The position numbers and the translations under genes are program-made. From Deferribacteres bacterium (GTDB taxonomy: Bacteria > Thermosulfidibacterota > Thermosulfidibacteria > Thermosulfidibacterales > Thermosulfidibacteraceae), in the NCBI GenBank assembly GCA_013153205.1, contig JAADEW010000046.1:1-23585 (forward strand): DNA of 23,585 nt. The letters run 5' to 3'. The stretch's first letter is position 1. Each line of letters opens with the position of its first letter. This document shows positions 15,731-22,665 of this stretch, one piece after another. The notes below the pieces were generated by a model. It was not told where the DNA came from. It searched no databases and saw nothing but the letters and a program-made list of their open reading frames with translations.

Positions 15731-16767
15731 GCGAGAGACAGCTGTGGAAGGGTTGCGATGCCGTGGCTGAAGCGGCGATAAGAGCCGGTTGCCGGTTCTT
15801 TGCCGGCTATCCCATAACCCCTCAGTCTCAGATTCTTGAGTATATGTCCTGGCGCATGCAGGAGGTTGGAGGCGTTTTCATCCAGTCTGAGAGCGAGCTT
15901 GCCGCCATCAACATGGTGATGGGAGCGGCTATTGCGGGCTTCAGGTCCATGACAGCGTCTTCAAGTCCGGGCATAAGCCTTATGCAGGAAGGCATCTCTT
16001 ACATGGCTGGTATGGAGCTTCCTGCAGTTATAGTCAATGTCAACAGAGGCGGCCCGGGTCTTGGTGGGATACAGCCCAATCAGGGGGATTACTTCCAGGC
16101 CACGAGAGGCGGGGGGCACGGCGACTACAGAACCCTTGTTCTTGCTCCCTCAACGGTGCAGGAGGCGGTGAAAAGCGTCTTTGACGCCTTTGCCCTTGCA
16201 GATAAATACAGAAACCCGGTGATAATCCTTATGGACGGTATAATTGCCCAGATGATGGAGTCTGTGGAGATAAGGGATGAATGGTTCTCTCCCCCGCCGG
16301 AAAAGCCCTGGGCGCTTACGGGGTGTGAGGGAAGGGAGCCTCAGCTGATAAAGTCCCTTTACCTCGGTCCCGGTGAGCTTACCAAACACGACTGGAAGCT
16401 TCACGAGAAGTATCGAAAGATGAAGCAGGAAGTTAGGTGGGAGAACTACATGATGGAGAAGGAACTGGATTTGCTCATAGTTGCCTACGGGACAGCGGCA
16501 AGAGTGGCTAAAACCGCTATTAAGTGGGCGAGGGAAAAGGGCATCAGGGTGGGGATGTTCAGGCCCATAACCCTGTATCCCTATCCTGAAGAGGCTTTGA
16601 AAGAGGCGGCTTCCAGCGCGAAGAAGGTTTTAGTTATAGAGATGAACACCGGACAGATGCTGGAGGATGTTGAGAGAATCCTGAGAACCACCCCTGATTT
16701 TCTCGGCAAGCCCTCCGATGTCTTTTACCCGGAGGAGATTTTGGTTAAGATAGAGGAAAGCGTGTGA
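15727..16767 (+). CDS. vorB: 2-oxoacid:ferredoxin oxidoreductase alpha subunit (VorB/KorA type)
   Basis: The 346 residues form the pyrimidine-binding and transketolase-C-like subunit of a CoA-dependent, TPP-dependent 2-oxoacid:ferredoxin oxidoreductase. Characteristic segments are AAIRAGCRFFAGYPITPQSQ, SESELAAINMVMGAAIAGFR, SSPGISLMQEGISYMAGMEL, NRGGPGLGGIQPNQGDYFQ, RGGGHGDYR, and the C-terminal LIVAYGTAARVAKTA with RPITLYPYPEEAL. The pattern is closest, from memory, to ketoisovalerate-type (VorB) sequences, but 2-oxoglutarate-specific KorA is very similar and substrate cannot be settled here. The ATG at 15727 has GAGGTG 5 nt upstream and is in ATGA overlap with the ferredoxin. The beta (TPP-binding) and gamma subunits normally follow in the operon, but glyS comes next after 12 nt. 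Confidence 0.85.
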   Translation: MSERQLWKGCDAVAEAAIRAGCRFFAGYPITPQSQILEYMSWRMQEVGGVFIQSESELAAINMVMGAAIAGFRSMTASSSPGISLMQEGISYMAGMELPAVIVNVNRGGPGLGGIQPNQGDYFQATRGGGHGDYRTLVLAPSTVQEAVKSVFDAFALADKYRNPVIILMDGIIAQMMESVEIRDEWFSPPPEKPWALTGCEGREPQLIKSLYLGPGELTKHDWKLHEKYRKMKQEVRWENYMMEKELDLLIVAYGTAARVAKTAIKWAREKGIRVGMFRPITLYPYPEEALKEAASSAKKVLVIEMNTGQMLEDVERILRTTPDFLGKPSDVFYPEEILVKIEESV

Positions 16768-16769
16768 GT

Positions 16770-16774
16770 GGAGG
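16770..16774 (+). promoter_or_regulatory. Ribosome binding site of glyS
   Basis: GGAGG lies 5 nt before the ATG at 16780. It supports that start over an in-frame GTG at 16768, because the protein then begins MGKTLLLEIGTEEIPARF, the usual GlyS N-terminus. Confidence 0.75.
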
Positions 16775-16779
16775 ATGTT

Positions 16780-18858
16780 ATGGGTAAAACTTTACTGCTT
16801 GAGATAGGGACGGAGGAGATACCCGCAAGGTTTATGAAAGGGGCTTTTGAATACATGAAGAGCTTTCTGGCTTCCAGATTTAATGAACTGCGCATCTCTT
16901 ACGACGAGATTGACGCAACCGGCACGCCCAGAAGGCTTGTTCTTCTGGCTAAGAATGTTGCTGAAAAACAGCGGGATGTGGAGCAGGAAGTCATGGGTCC
17001 TCCGGCAAAGGTGGCTTTTGACGCCACCGGAAGCGTAACTAAAGCGGGAGAAGGCTTTGCCAGAGCGCAAGGGGTGAATGTTGAGGATTTGAAGGTAAAG
17101 ACCACGCCGAAAGGCGAGTATGTCTATGTGGTTAAGAGGGAGGAAGGCAAGCCCACTATAGAGGTTCTGCCTTCCGTTTTTGAAGAGATGATAAGAAGGT
17201 TTCCCTTTCCCAAGTCTATGAGGTGGGGACGCCGTAAAATCAGGTTTGCAAGGCCTATCCACTGGTTTTTAGCGCTTTTCGGCGAGGAGGTGGTGAGTTT
17301 CTCCGTTGAGGACTTAAAGAGCGACAGGTTCACCTACGGCCACAGGTTCCTTGCCCCCGATGCCTTTGAGGTGAGGACGCCGGAGGAATACTTTGATGTT
17401 ATGGAGAAGGCTTATGTGGTGTGCGACCACAGGGTAAGGGAGGCGCTTATAAAAAAGCAGGTTCGGGAGCAGGCTGAAAAGGTTGGCGGCGTTCCCGACG
17501 ATGACGAACAGCTCTTGAACGAGGTCAACTTCCTCGTTGAATATCCCGTTGCCACCACGGGAAGGTTTTCCGAAGAATACCTTGAGCTTCCGGAGGCGGT
17601 GCTCACCACCACCATGAAGGAGCATCAGAGGTATTTCCCCGTTTTTGATAAAGACGGGCGGATAAAGCCGTATTTCGTGGTGGTGAACAACATAATCACC
17701 GACGATATGGAGCTTATAACCAGAGGGAACGAGAGGGTTTTGAGGGCGAGGCTTGCCGATGCCAAGTTCTTCTTTGACGAAGACAAAAAGACTCCTCTTA
17801 TTGAGATGTTTAAGAAGCTGAAGGATGTGGTGTTTCAGGAAAAGCTCGGTACTTCCTACGATAAAGTGATGAGGTTCAGGGAGATAGCCCTGTGGCTTGC
17901 GGAAAAGATTGCCCCTGAAAAGAAGGAGCTCGTTGACAGATGTGCTCTTCTCGCCAAGGCAGACCTTGAGTCTCAAATGGTGTGTGAATTTACCGAACTT
18001 CAGGGGGTTATGGGGAGGGAATACGCCAGAATTCAGGGAGAGCCTGAGGAGGTGTATGAGGGCATATTTGAGCATTACCTTCCCAGATTTTCGGGAGACG
18101 AACTTCCTGAGACCATAACCGGTGCCATTGTGGGGATAGCCGACAGGATAGATACGATAGTGGGCTGTTTCGGTATAGGACTTATTCCCACCGGTTCTGA
18201 AGACCCTTACGGTATAAGGAGGGATACCCTCGGTATTATTCAGGTGCTTCTCGCCAAGGAGCTCAACATATCCCTTTCCGAGCTGATAGACAAAAGCCTT
18301 GAACTGCTTGGAGACAGGATTGAGAGGGACCCGGAAGAGGTGAAGCGGGATGTTCTGGAGTTTTTCAGGCAAAGACTCTATCACCTGTGGGTTTCCGAGG
18401 GCTATCGCTATGACCTTGTTGAGGCGGTTCTTTCCGCCGGGTTTGACAACATAGTTGACGCCAGGAAGCGGCTTGATGCCCTTTCCGAATTCAGTAAAGA
18501 ACCGGATTTTGAAGCGCTCATGGTCACCTTCAAAAGGGTGGTGAACATTATTCCCAAAGACTTTGACGAGAGGGATGTGGACCCCTCTCTCTTTGAAAAG
18601 GAGGAGGAAAAGAGCCTCTTTGAAGCCGTTAAGGAGATTGAGAGCAGGGTTGAGGAGCTGGTGAACAAAGGCGACTACTTGGGCGCGCTGAAGCTTATTG
18701 CCTCCCTGAAGGAGAAGGTGGATGCCTTCTTTGACAATGTTCTCGTGATGGACAAAGACGAGGCGAAAAAGAGGAACAGGCTTGCTCTTCTCAACAGAAT
18801 TGCTTCTCTCTTTAAGAAGATAGCGGACCTTAAAAAGGTTGCCGTTCAGAAAAAATGA
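16780..18858 (+). CDS. glyS: Glycyl-tRNA synthetase beta subunit
   Basis: Beta subunit of the bacterial alpha2-beta2 glycyl-tRNA synthetase. The beta chain binds tRNA-Gly while the alpha chain (glyQ, not in the window) holds much of the catalytic core. The 692-residue length is normal. Family segments are LLLEIGTEEIPARFM at the N-terminus, VMGPPAKVAFD, PKSMRWGRRKIRFARPIHW, LTTTMKEHQRYFPVFD, RVLRARLADAKFFFDED, the HD-domain-like LLAKADLESQMVCEFTELQG, YGIRRDTLGI, and a C-terminal DALR-type helical anticodon-binding region ending FFDNVLVMDKDEAKKRNRLA. glyQ is often adjacent in other bacteria, so its absence here is notable but not unusual for a split operon. The stop overlaps the next start by 4 nt (ATGA). 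Confidence 0.97.
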   Translation: MGKTLLLEIGTEEIPARFMKGAFEYMKSFLASRFNELRISYDEIDATGTPRRLVLLAKNVAEKQRDVEQEVMGPPAKVAFDATGSVTKAGEGFARAQGVNVEDLKVKTTPKGEYVYVVKREEGKPTIEVLPSVFEEMIRRFPFPKSMRWGRRKIRFARPIHWFLALFGEEVVSFSVEDLKSDRFTYGHRFLAPDAFEVRTPEEYFDVMEKAYVVCDHRVREALIKKQVREQAEKVGGVPDDDEQLLNEVNFLVEYPVATTGRFSEEYLELPEAVLTTTMKEHQRYFPVFDKDGRIKPYFVVVNNIITDDMELITRGNERVLRARLADAKFFFDEDKKTPLIEMFKKLKDVVFQEKLGTSYDKVMRFREIALWLAEKIAPEKKELVDRCALLAKADLESQMVCEFTELQGVMGREYARIQGEPEEVYEGIFEHYLPRFSGDELPETITGAIVGIADRIDTIVGCFGIGLIPTGSEDPYGIRRDTLGIIQVLLAKELNISLSELIDKSLELLGDRIERDPEEVKRDVLEFFRQRLYHLWVSEGYRYDLVEAVLSAGFDNIVDARKRLDALSEFSKEPDFEALMVTFKRVVNIIPKDFDERDVDPSLFEKEEEKSLFEAVKEIESRVEELVNKGDYLGALKLIASLKEKVDAFFDNVLVMDKDEAKKRNRLALLNRIASLFKKIADLKKVAVQKK

Positions 18859-19484
18859 GCGAAAGCTTGAGCATAGAGGAGAGAGCCCTCAACTATCTCA
18901 GGCAGGGCTGGGGTAGCAGGGCGTCGGTTTTGAGGGCTCTGCTTGATGATTTCGGATTTGCCTTTGATGAACACACCCTGAAGCTGATATGCCTTGCTCT
19001 GGACCCTTTTCACGCCCCTTCCGCATCCCTTTACACGGACAGGGGCAAATACGGCATCACCGTTTGCGGTGCTCTGTCCGGTGCCCTTGCCGCCTTCAAT
19101 CTCATAACCGCTTCAGTTGACCTTCTGCCTTATGAGTTCTGGACCGAAGGTATGAAAGAGGGGGGCTGGATAAAGAGGATGATTGACGAGGGCTGGCCCC
19201 TTGAGAAGAAGATAGAGGCTTACATTAAAGCCTGTGAGAAATACGGCTACGGTGCCCATTACGAAATGGTGAAGCGCTTTTATGAGAGGTTTGGCACCAC
19301 GGACTGCCTTGAGCTTGAGCAGATGGTGGGGGACCCCGTCTCCTATGAGTGCTTCAAAAACTGTGCGAAGGTGGTGATTTGGACGGCGGCAATGGCAAAG
19401 GATGTGATATCTGCCTTCAGAAAAGAGCCTTCCCGCTTCAGGATAGGGAAGGGGAACGTTCAGTTTCAGTTTTTGAAGGAATAG
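18855..19484 (+). CDS. C_GCAxxG_C_C-like cysteine-motif protein
   Basis: A 209-residue soluble protein. The segment GKYGITVCGALSGALAAFNL (Cys71) followed by FYERFGTTDCLEL (Cys151) and SYECFKNCAKVV (Cys166, Cys170) matches the order and spacing of the C_GCAxxG_C_C (putative redox-active) family. The first Cys of the family's C-GC start is missing here. Family members are often small proteins of 130-160 residues in anaerobes, so residues 1-65 are additional. They are helical, with Cys46, and not recognised. The function of the family is not established; a redox or metal-binding role is inferred from the cysteines. It is translationally coupled to glyS and followed by a 38-nt gap before lepA, so it probably ends a transcription unit or precedes an internal promoter. 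Confidence 0.65.
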   Translation: MSESLSIEERALNYLRQGWGSRASVLRALLDDFGFAFDEHTLKLICLALDPFHAPSASLYTDRGKYGITVCGALSGALAAFNLITASVDLLPYEFWTEGMKEGGWIKRMIDEGWPLEKKIEAYIKACEKYGYGAHYEMVKRFYERFGTTDCLELEQMVGDPVSYECFKNCAKVVIWTAAMAKDVISAFRKEPSRFRIGKGNVQFQFLKE

Positions 19485-19485
19485 C

Positions 19486-19512
19486 TTGAAAGAGCAGGCT
19501 CTATGTCATAAT
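19486..19512 (+). promoter_or_regulatory. Candidate promoter for lepA
   Basis: The 38-nt gap between genes holds TTGAAA (19486-19491) as a possible -35 and TGTCATAAT (19504-19512), a possible extended -10, separated by 15 nt. Transcription would begin near 19518-19521, only 2-5 nt before the lepA GTG, giving an almost leaderless mRNA. The spacer is short and the call is tentative. A short palindrome AGAGCAGGCTCT (19491-19502) lies between the elements. Confidence 0.35.
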
Positions 19513-19522
19513 TAAAACCCTT

Positions 19523-21322
19523 GTGGAGAAGCAGGAGAGAATAAGGAACTTTTCTATAATAGCCCACATTGACCACGGCAAGTCCACCCTTGCCGACAGA
19601 CTCCTTGAATACACAGGAGCTGTTCCCCCTAACAAGATGAGGGAGCAGTTTCTGGACAGGATGGACATTGAACGGGAAAGAGGCATCACCATCAAGGCTC
19701 AAACGGTGAGGCTCACCTATAAGGCAGACGACGGAGAGGAATACATCCTCAACATCATAGATACTCCGGGGCATGTGGACTTCACCTACGAGGTTTCAAG
19801 GTCCCTTGCCGCCTGTGAAGGGGCTCTTCTCGTGGTTGACGCCACTCAGGGAGTGGAGGCTCAAACCATTGCCAACGTCTATCTTGCCCTGGAGCACGAC
19901 CTTGAGATTATTCCCGTGATTAACAAAATAGACCTTCCCAGTGCCGACCCGGAGAAGGTCAAGAGGGAGATAGAGGAGGTTATAGGGATAGACGCTTCCG
20001 AGGCTATACTCGCTTCTGCCAAGCTCGGTATAGGAACCAAAGAGATTCTGGAAGCGATTGTGAAAAAGGTTCCCCCTCCTAAAGGGGATGTGAACAAGCC
20101 TTTGAAGGCTCTTATCTTTGATTCGTGGTATGACCCCTACAAGGGAGTTGTTACCGCCATAAGGGTTATAGACGGCAGGATAAAGAAGGGGATGAAGATA
20201 CTCCTCATGTCCACGGGAAAGGTTTTTGAGGTGGAGGAGGTAGGGGTCTTTGCCCCCGATGCCGTTGAGGTTGATGAGCTTTCAGCGGGAGAGGTGGGTT
20301 ACATAACCGCAGGTATCAAAAACGTTAGAGACACCCGCGTGGGCGACACCATCACCGATGCCAGCAATCCCACGAAGGAGCCTTTCCCCGGCTTTAAACA
20401 GGTTAAGCCCATGGTATTCGCTGGCCTTTATCCGGTGGACCCCGAGGACTACCCCGCTTTGAGGGAGGCTCTTGATAAGCTGAAGCTGAACGACGCCTCG
20501 CTTTCCTACGAGCCCGAAAGCTCTGCCGCTTTGGGATATGGCTTCAGATGCGGTTTTCTCGGGACTCTTCACATGGAGATAGTGAGAGAGCGGCTTGAGA
20601 GGGAGTTCGGTTTGAGGCTGATTATTACGGCTCCCACCGTTGTTTACAAGGTGGTTAAGAAAGGGGGAGAGGAGATTTTTATAGAGAACCCTTCCGATTT
20701 GCCGGATATGGCAGAGATAGAGCACATAGAGGAGCCTTACGTTCTTGCCACGGTGATAACCCCTTCCGAATTTGTGGGCGGTATAATGAACCTGTTTCTT
20801 GAGAGAAGAGGCATTCAGAAGAGGATGGAGTATATGGAGGGTGGAAGGGTTATCATGGAGTATGAGGTTCCCCTTGCTGAGATACTCGTGGACTTTTACG
20901 ACAGCTTAAAGAGCATTTCCAGAGGCTATGCCTCCATGGACTATGAGCTTATAGGGTATAAGAAATCCGACCTGGTCAAGCTTGACATACTCATTAACGG
21001 GAAGCCCGTTGATGCCCTTTCCGTTATCGTTCACAAGGACAAGGCATACTACAAAGGCAGGGAGCTTGCCAAAAAGCTTAAAGAGATTATACCGAGACAG
21101 CTTTTTGAGGTGGCTATTCAGGCGGCGATAGGCAGAAAGATAATAGCGAGAGAGACGGTAAAGCCTTTGAGAAAGGACGTGCTTGCCAAGTGCTACGGGG
21201 GTGATGTGACGAGAAAGAGGAAGCTTCTTGAAAAACAGAAGGAAGGAAAGAAGCGGATGAAGATGATAGGCAGGGTTGAGATTCCTCAGGAAGCTTTCCT
21301 TGCCGTGTTGAAGAGGGATTGA
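19523..21322 (+). CDS. lepA: Elongation factor 4 (LepA), translational GTPase
   Basis: Ribosome-bound GTPase of 599 residues, the standard LepA length. The GTP-binding motifs are intact: AHIDHGKST at 14-22 (G1), RGITIKAQTV (G2 region), DTPGH at 80-84 (G3), NKID at 134-137 (G4) and SAKLGIG (G5). Domains II, III and V follow. The LepA-specific C-terminus carries LLEKQKEGKKRMKMIGRVEIPQEAF, which separates it from EF-G. The start is GTG at 19523, because the conserved IRNFSIIAHIDHGK begins at residue 7. No Shine-Dalgarno precedes it, unlike most neighbours. lepB starts one base into its stop (TGATG), the same lepA-lepB order as in E. coli. Confidence 0.97.
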   Translation: MEKQERIRNFSIIAHIDHGKSTLADRLLEYTGAVPPNKMREQFLDRMDIERERGITIKAQTVRLTYKADDGEEYILNIIDTPGHVDFTYEVSRSLAACEGALLVVDATQGVEAQTIANVYLALEHDLEIIPVINKIDLPSADPEKVKREIEEVIGIDASEAILASAKLGIGTKEILEAIVKKVPPPKGDVNKPLKALIFDSWYDPYKGVVTAIRVIDGRIKKGMKILLMSTGKVFEVEEVGVFAPDAVEVDELSAGEVGYITAGIKNVRDTRVGDTITDASNPTKEPFPGFKQVKPMVFAGLYPVDPEDYPALREALDKLKLNDASLSYEPESSAALGYGFRCGFLGTLHMEIVRERLEREFGLRLIITAPTVVYKVVKKGGEEIFIENPSDLPDMAEIEHIEEPYVLATVITPSEFVGGIMNLFLERRGIQKRMEYMEGGRVIMEYEVPLAEILVDFYDSLKSISRGYASMDYELIGYKKSDLVKLDILINGKPVDALSVIVHKDKAYYKGRELAKKLKEIIPRQLFEVAIQAAIGRKIIARETVKPLRKDVLAKCYGGDVTRKRKLLEKQKEGKKRMKMIGRVEIPQEAFLAVLKRD

Positions 21323-21927
21323 TGATGAAAGAGGCTGGAGAAGAGACTTTTAAGGATAAGCTTTACGGCTGGGTTAAGGACATAGCCATAGCTCTGATTA
21401 TAGCCCTTATCATAAGGGCTCTTTTCGTTCAGGCTTTCAGAATTCCGTCAGGTTCAATGATACCCACTCTGCTGATAGGGGACCACATACTCGTTGAGAA
21501 GGTCACATACAGGTTCAGGGAGCCAAGGAGAAAAGAGGTTATCGTCTTCAAGTTTCCCCTTGACCCGAGCAAGGACTACATCAAAAGGGTGATAGGGCTT
21601 CCCGGGGATACCGTTCGGATAGTGAACAAGCAGGTCTATATAAACGGAAAGAGGCTTGTGGAGCCTTATGTTCAGCACACGGACCCCACTGTTCTTCCTG
21701 CAAGCGTTTCTCCGCGGGATAACTACGGGCCCGTGAAGGTTCCGCCTCATAAGTTTTTCGTGATGGGGGACAACAGGGACAACAGCTTTGACAGCCGGTT
21801 CTGGGGTTTCGTTCCGGAGAAGAACATCGTGGGGAGAGCTTTTATAATCTACTTTTCGTGGTATCCTCACGGCAAAAATCCCTTGAAGTGGGTGAGATGG
21901 AACAGGATAGGAAAGCTTATCCATTAG
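21322..21927 (+). CDS. lepB: Signal peptidase I
   Basis: Membrane-anchored serine protease that removes signal peptides at the outer face of the inner membrane. Of its 201 residues, about 16-38 (VKDIAIALIIALIIRALFVQ) form one membrane helix, followed by the catalytic Ser45 in RIPSGSMIPTL. The general-base Lys88 is in DYIKRVIGLPGD. The C-terminal box MGDNRDNSFDSRFWGFVP is box E of type I signal peptidases. The size fits the short single-helix form seen in many bacteria rather than the two-helix E. coli enzyme. Two starts are possible, ATG 21322 or ATG 21325; the first makes the TGATG junction with lepA, and GAGGG at 21313-21317 suits both. Its last 31 nt overlap hemD. Confidence 0.95.
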   Translation: MMKEAGEETFKDKLYGWVKDIAIALIIALIIRALFVQAFRIPSGSMIPTLLIGDHILVEKVTYRFREPRRKEVIVFKFPLDPSKDYIKRVIGLPGDTVRIVNKQVYINGKRLVEPYVQHTDPTVLPASVSPRDNYGPVKVPPHKFFVMGDNRDNSFDSRFWGFVPEKNIVGRAFIIYFSWYPHGKNPLKWVRWNRIGKLIH

Positions 21928-22664
21928 CGGGAAAGAGGATAGTTATTACCCGGGAAAAGGGGCAGGCGGAGGAGTTCGTGAGCCTGCTTGAAAGAGAGCG
22001 GGCAGAGCCTGTAATCTTTCCAGTTATTGCCTTCAGAGCCCTTGATGTGGACTGGGACTCGCTTCTGCCCCTTTCGGAGTATGATTGGATTATCTTCACC
22101 AGCGTCAACGGTGTGAGGTTCTTTTTTGATAAGCTTAAAGAGGCGGGTTATGTCTTTCCCGGAGGCGTCAATGTAGCCGCCATAGGACCTGCCACGGCTA
22201 AAAGGCTTGAGGAGTTGGGGGTAAGGGTCTCCCTTATGCCGGACCGATTCGTTGCCGAGGGTCTGCTTGAAAGGTTCGTGGATGTAAGGGGGTTGAGGAT
22301 TCTGATTCCGAGGGCAAAGGTGGCAAGGGATGTCCTGCCTGATGAGCTGAGGAGGCGGGGAGCACATGTTGATGTTCTGCCCATTTACGAGACCTATCTT
22401 CCTTCCAGAAAGGAGAGTGAAAAGGAGCGGTTGAAGGAAGCGGATGTTATCACTTTTACCAGCCCCTCAACGGTGGCAAACTTTCTGAAGATTACGGGAG
22501 ATTACGGCAGAAGGCTTTGTGAAGAAAAGGTTGTTGCCAGCATAGGTCCGGTGACCACTGAAAAGGCGAGGGAGCTGGGAATAGAGGTTGATGTTACTGC
22601 ATCTGAATACTCTGTGCCGGGTCTTATTGATGCTTTGAAGGGGTATTTTTCAGAAAAGGTCTGA
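21897..22664 (+). CDS. hemD: Uroporphyrinogen-III synthase
   Basis: HemD cyclises hydroxymethylbilane to uroporphyrinogen III, the branch point to haem, sirohaem and cobamides. The 255-residue length is usual. The two-lobed fold is visible: LAGKRIVITREKGQAEEFVS opens lobe 1, followed by PVIAFRALD, DWIIFTSVNGVRFF and VAAIGPATAKRLEELG. Lobe 2 shows ILIPRAKVARDVLPDELRRR, VLPIYETYLP, DVITFTSPSTVANF, VASIGPVTTEKARELG and a closing YSVPGLIDAL. The family is poorly conserved, but these paired strand motifs are diagnostic together. ATG 21897 was chosen over an in-frame start at 21858 because the fold begins shortly after it; the ribosome binding site is weak and lies inside lepB. No other haem gene is nearby. 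It converges with the last gene, overlapping by 15 nt. Confidence 0.9.
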   Translation: MEQDRKAYPLAGKRIVITREKGQAEEFVSLLERERAEPVIFPVIAFRALDVDWDSLLPLSEYDWIIFTSVNGVRFFFDKLKEAGYVFPGGVNVAAIGPATAKRLEELGVRVSLMPDRFVAEGLLERFVDVRGLRILIPRAKVARDVLPDELRRRGAHVDVLPIYETYLPSRKESEKERLKEADVITFTSPSTVANFLKITGDYGRRLCEEKVVASIGPVTTEKARELGIEVDVTASEYSVPGLIDALKGYFSEKV

Positions 22665-22665
22665 A
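22649..22665. repeat. Inverted repeat spanning two convergent stop codons
   Basis: TTCAGA (22649-22654) and TCTGAA (22660-22665) form a perfect 6-bp inverted repeat around a 5-nt loop. It contains the hemD stop (22662-22664) and the stop of the opposing gene (22650-22652). There is no T tract after it on either strand, so an ordinary intrinsic terminator is not supported. It could still slow transcription in both directions. Confidence 0.3.

Noticed and set aside
17314..18384. Open frame on the - strand (356 codons) inside glyS
   Set aside because: Antisense shadow of a conserved synthetase; low-complexity translation and no motif.
19503..19511. Two-codon mini-ORF ATG TCA TAA before lepA
   Set aside because: Considered as a leader or start-stop element, but it would not be fully transcribed if the proposed -10 at 19507-19512 is used, and chance occurrence is likely.
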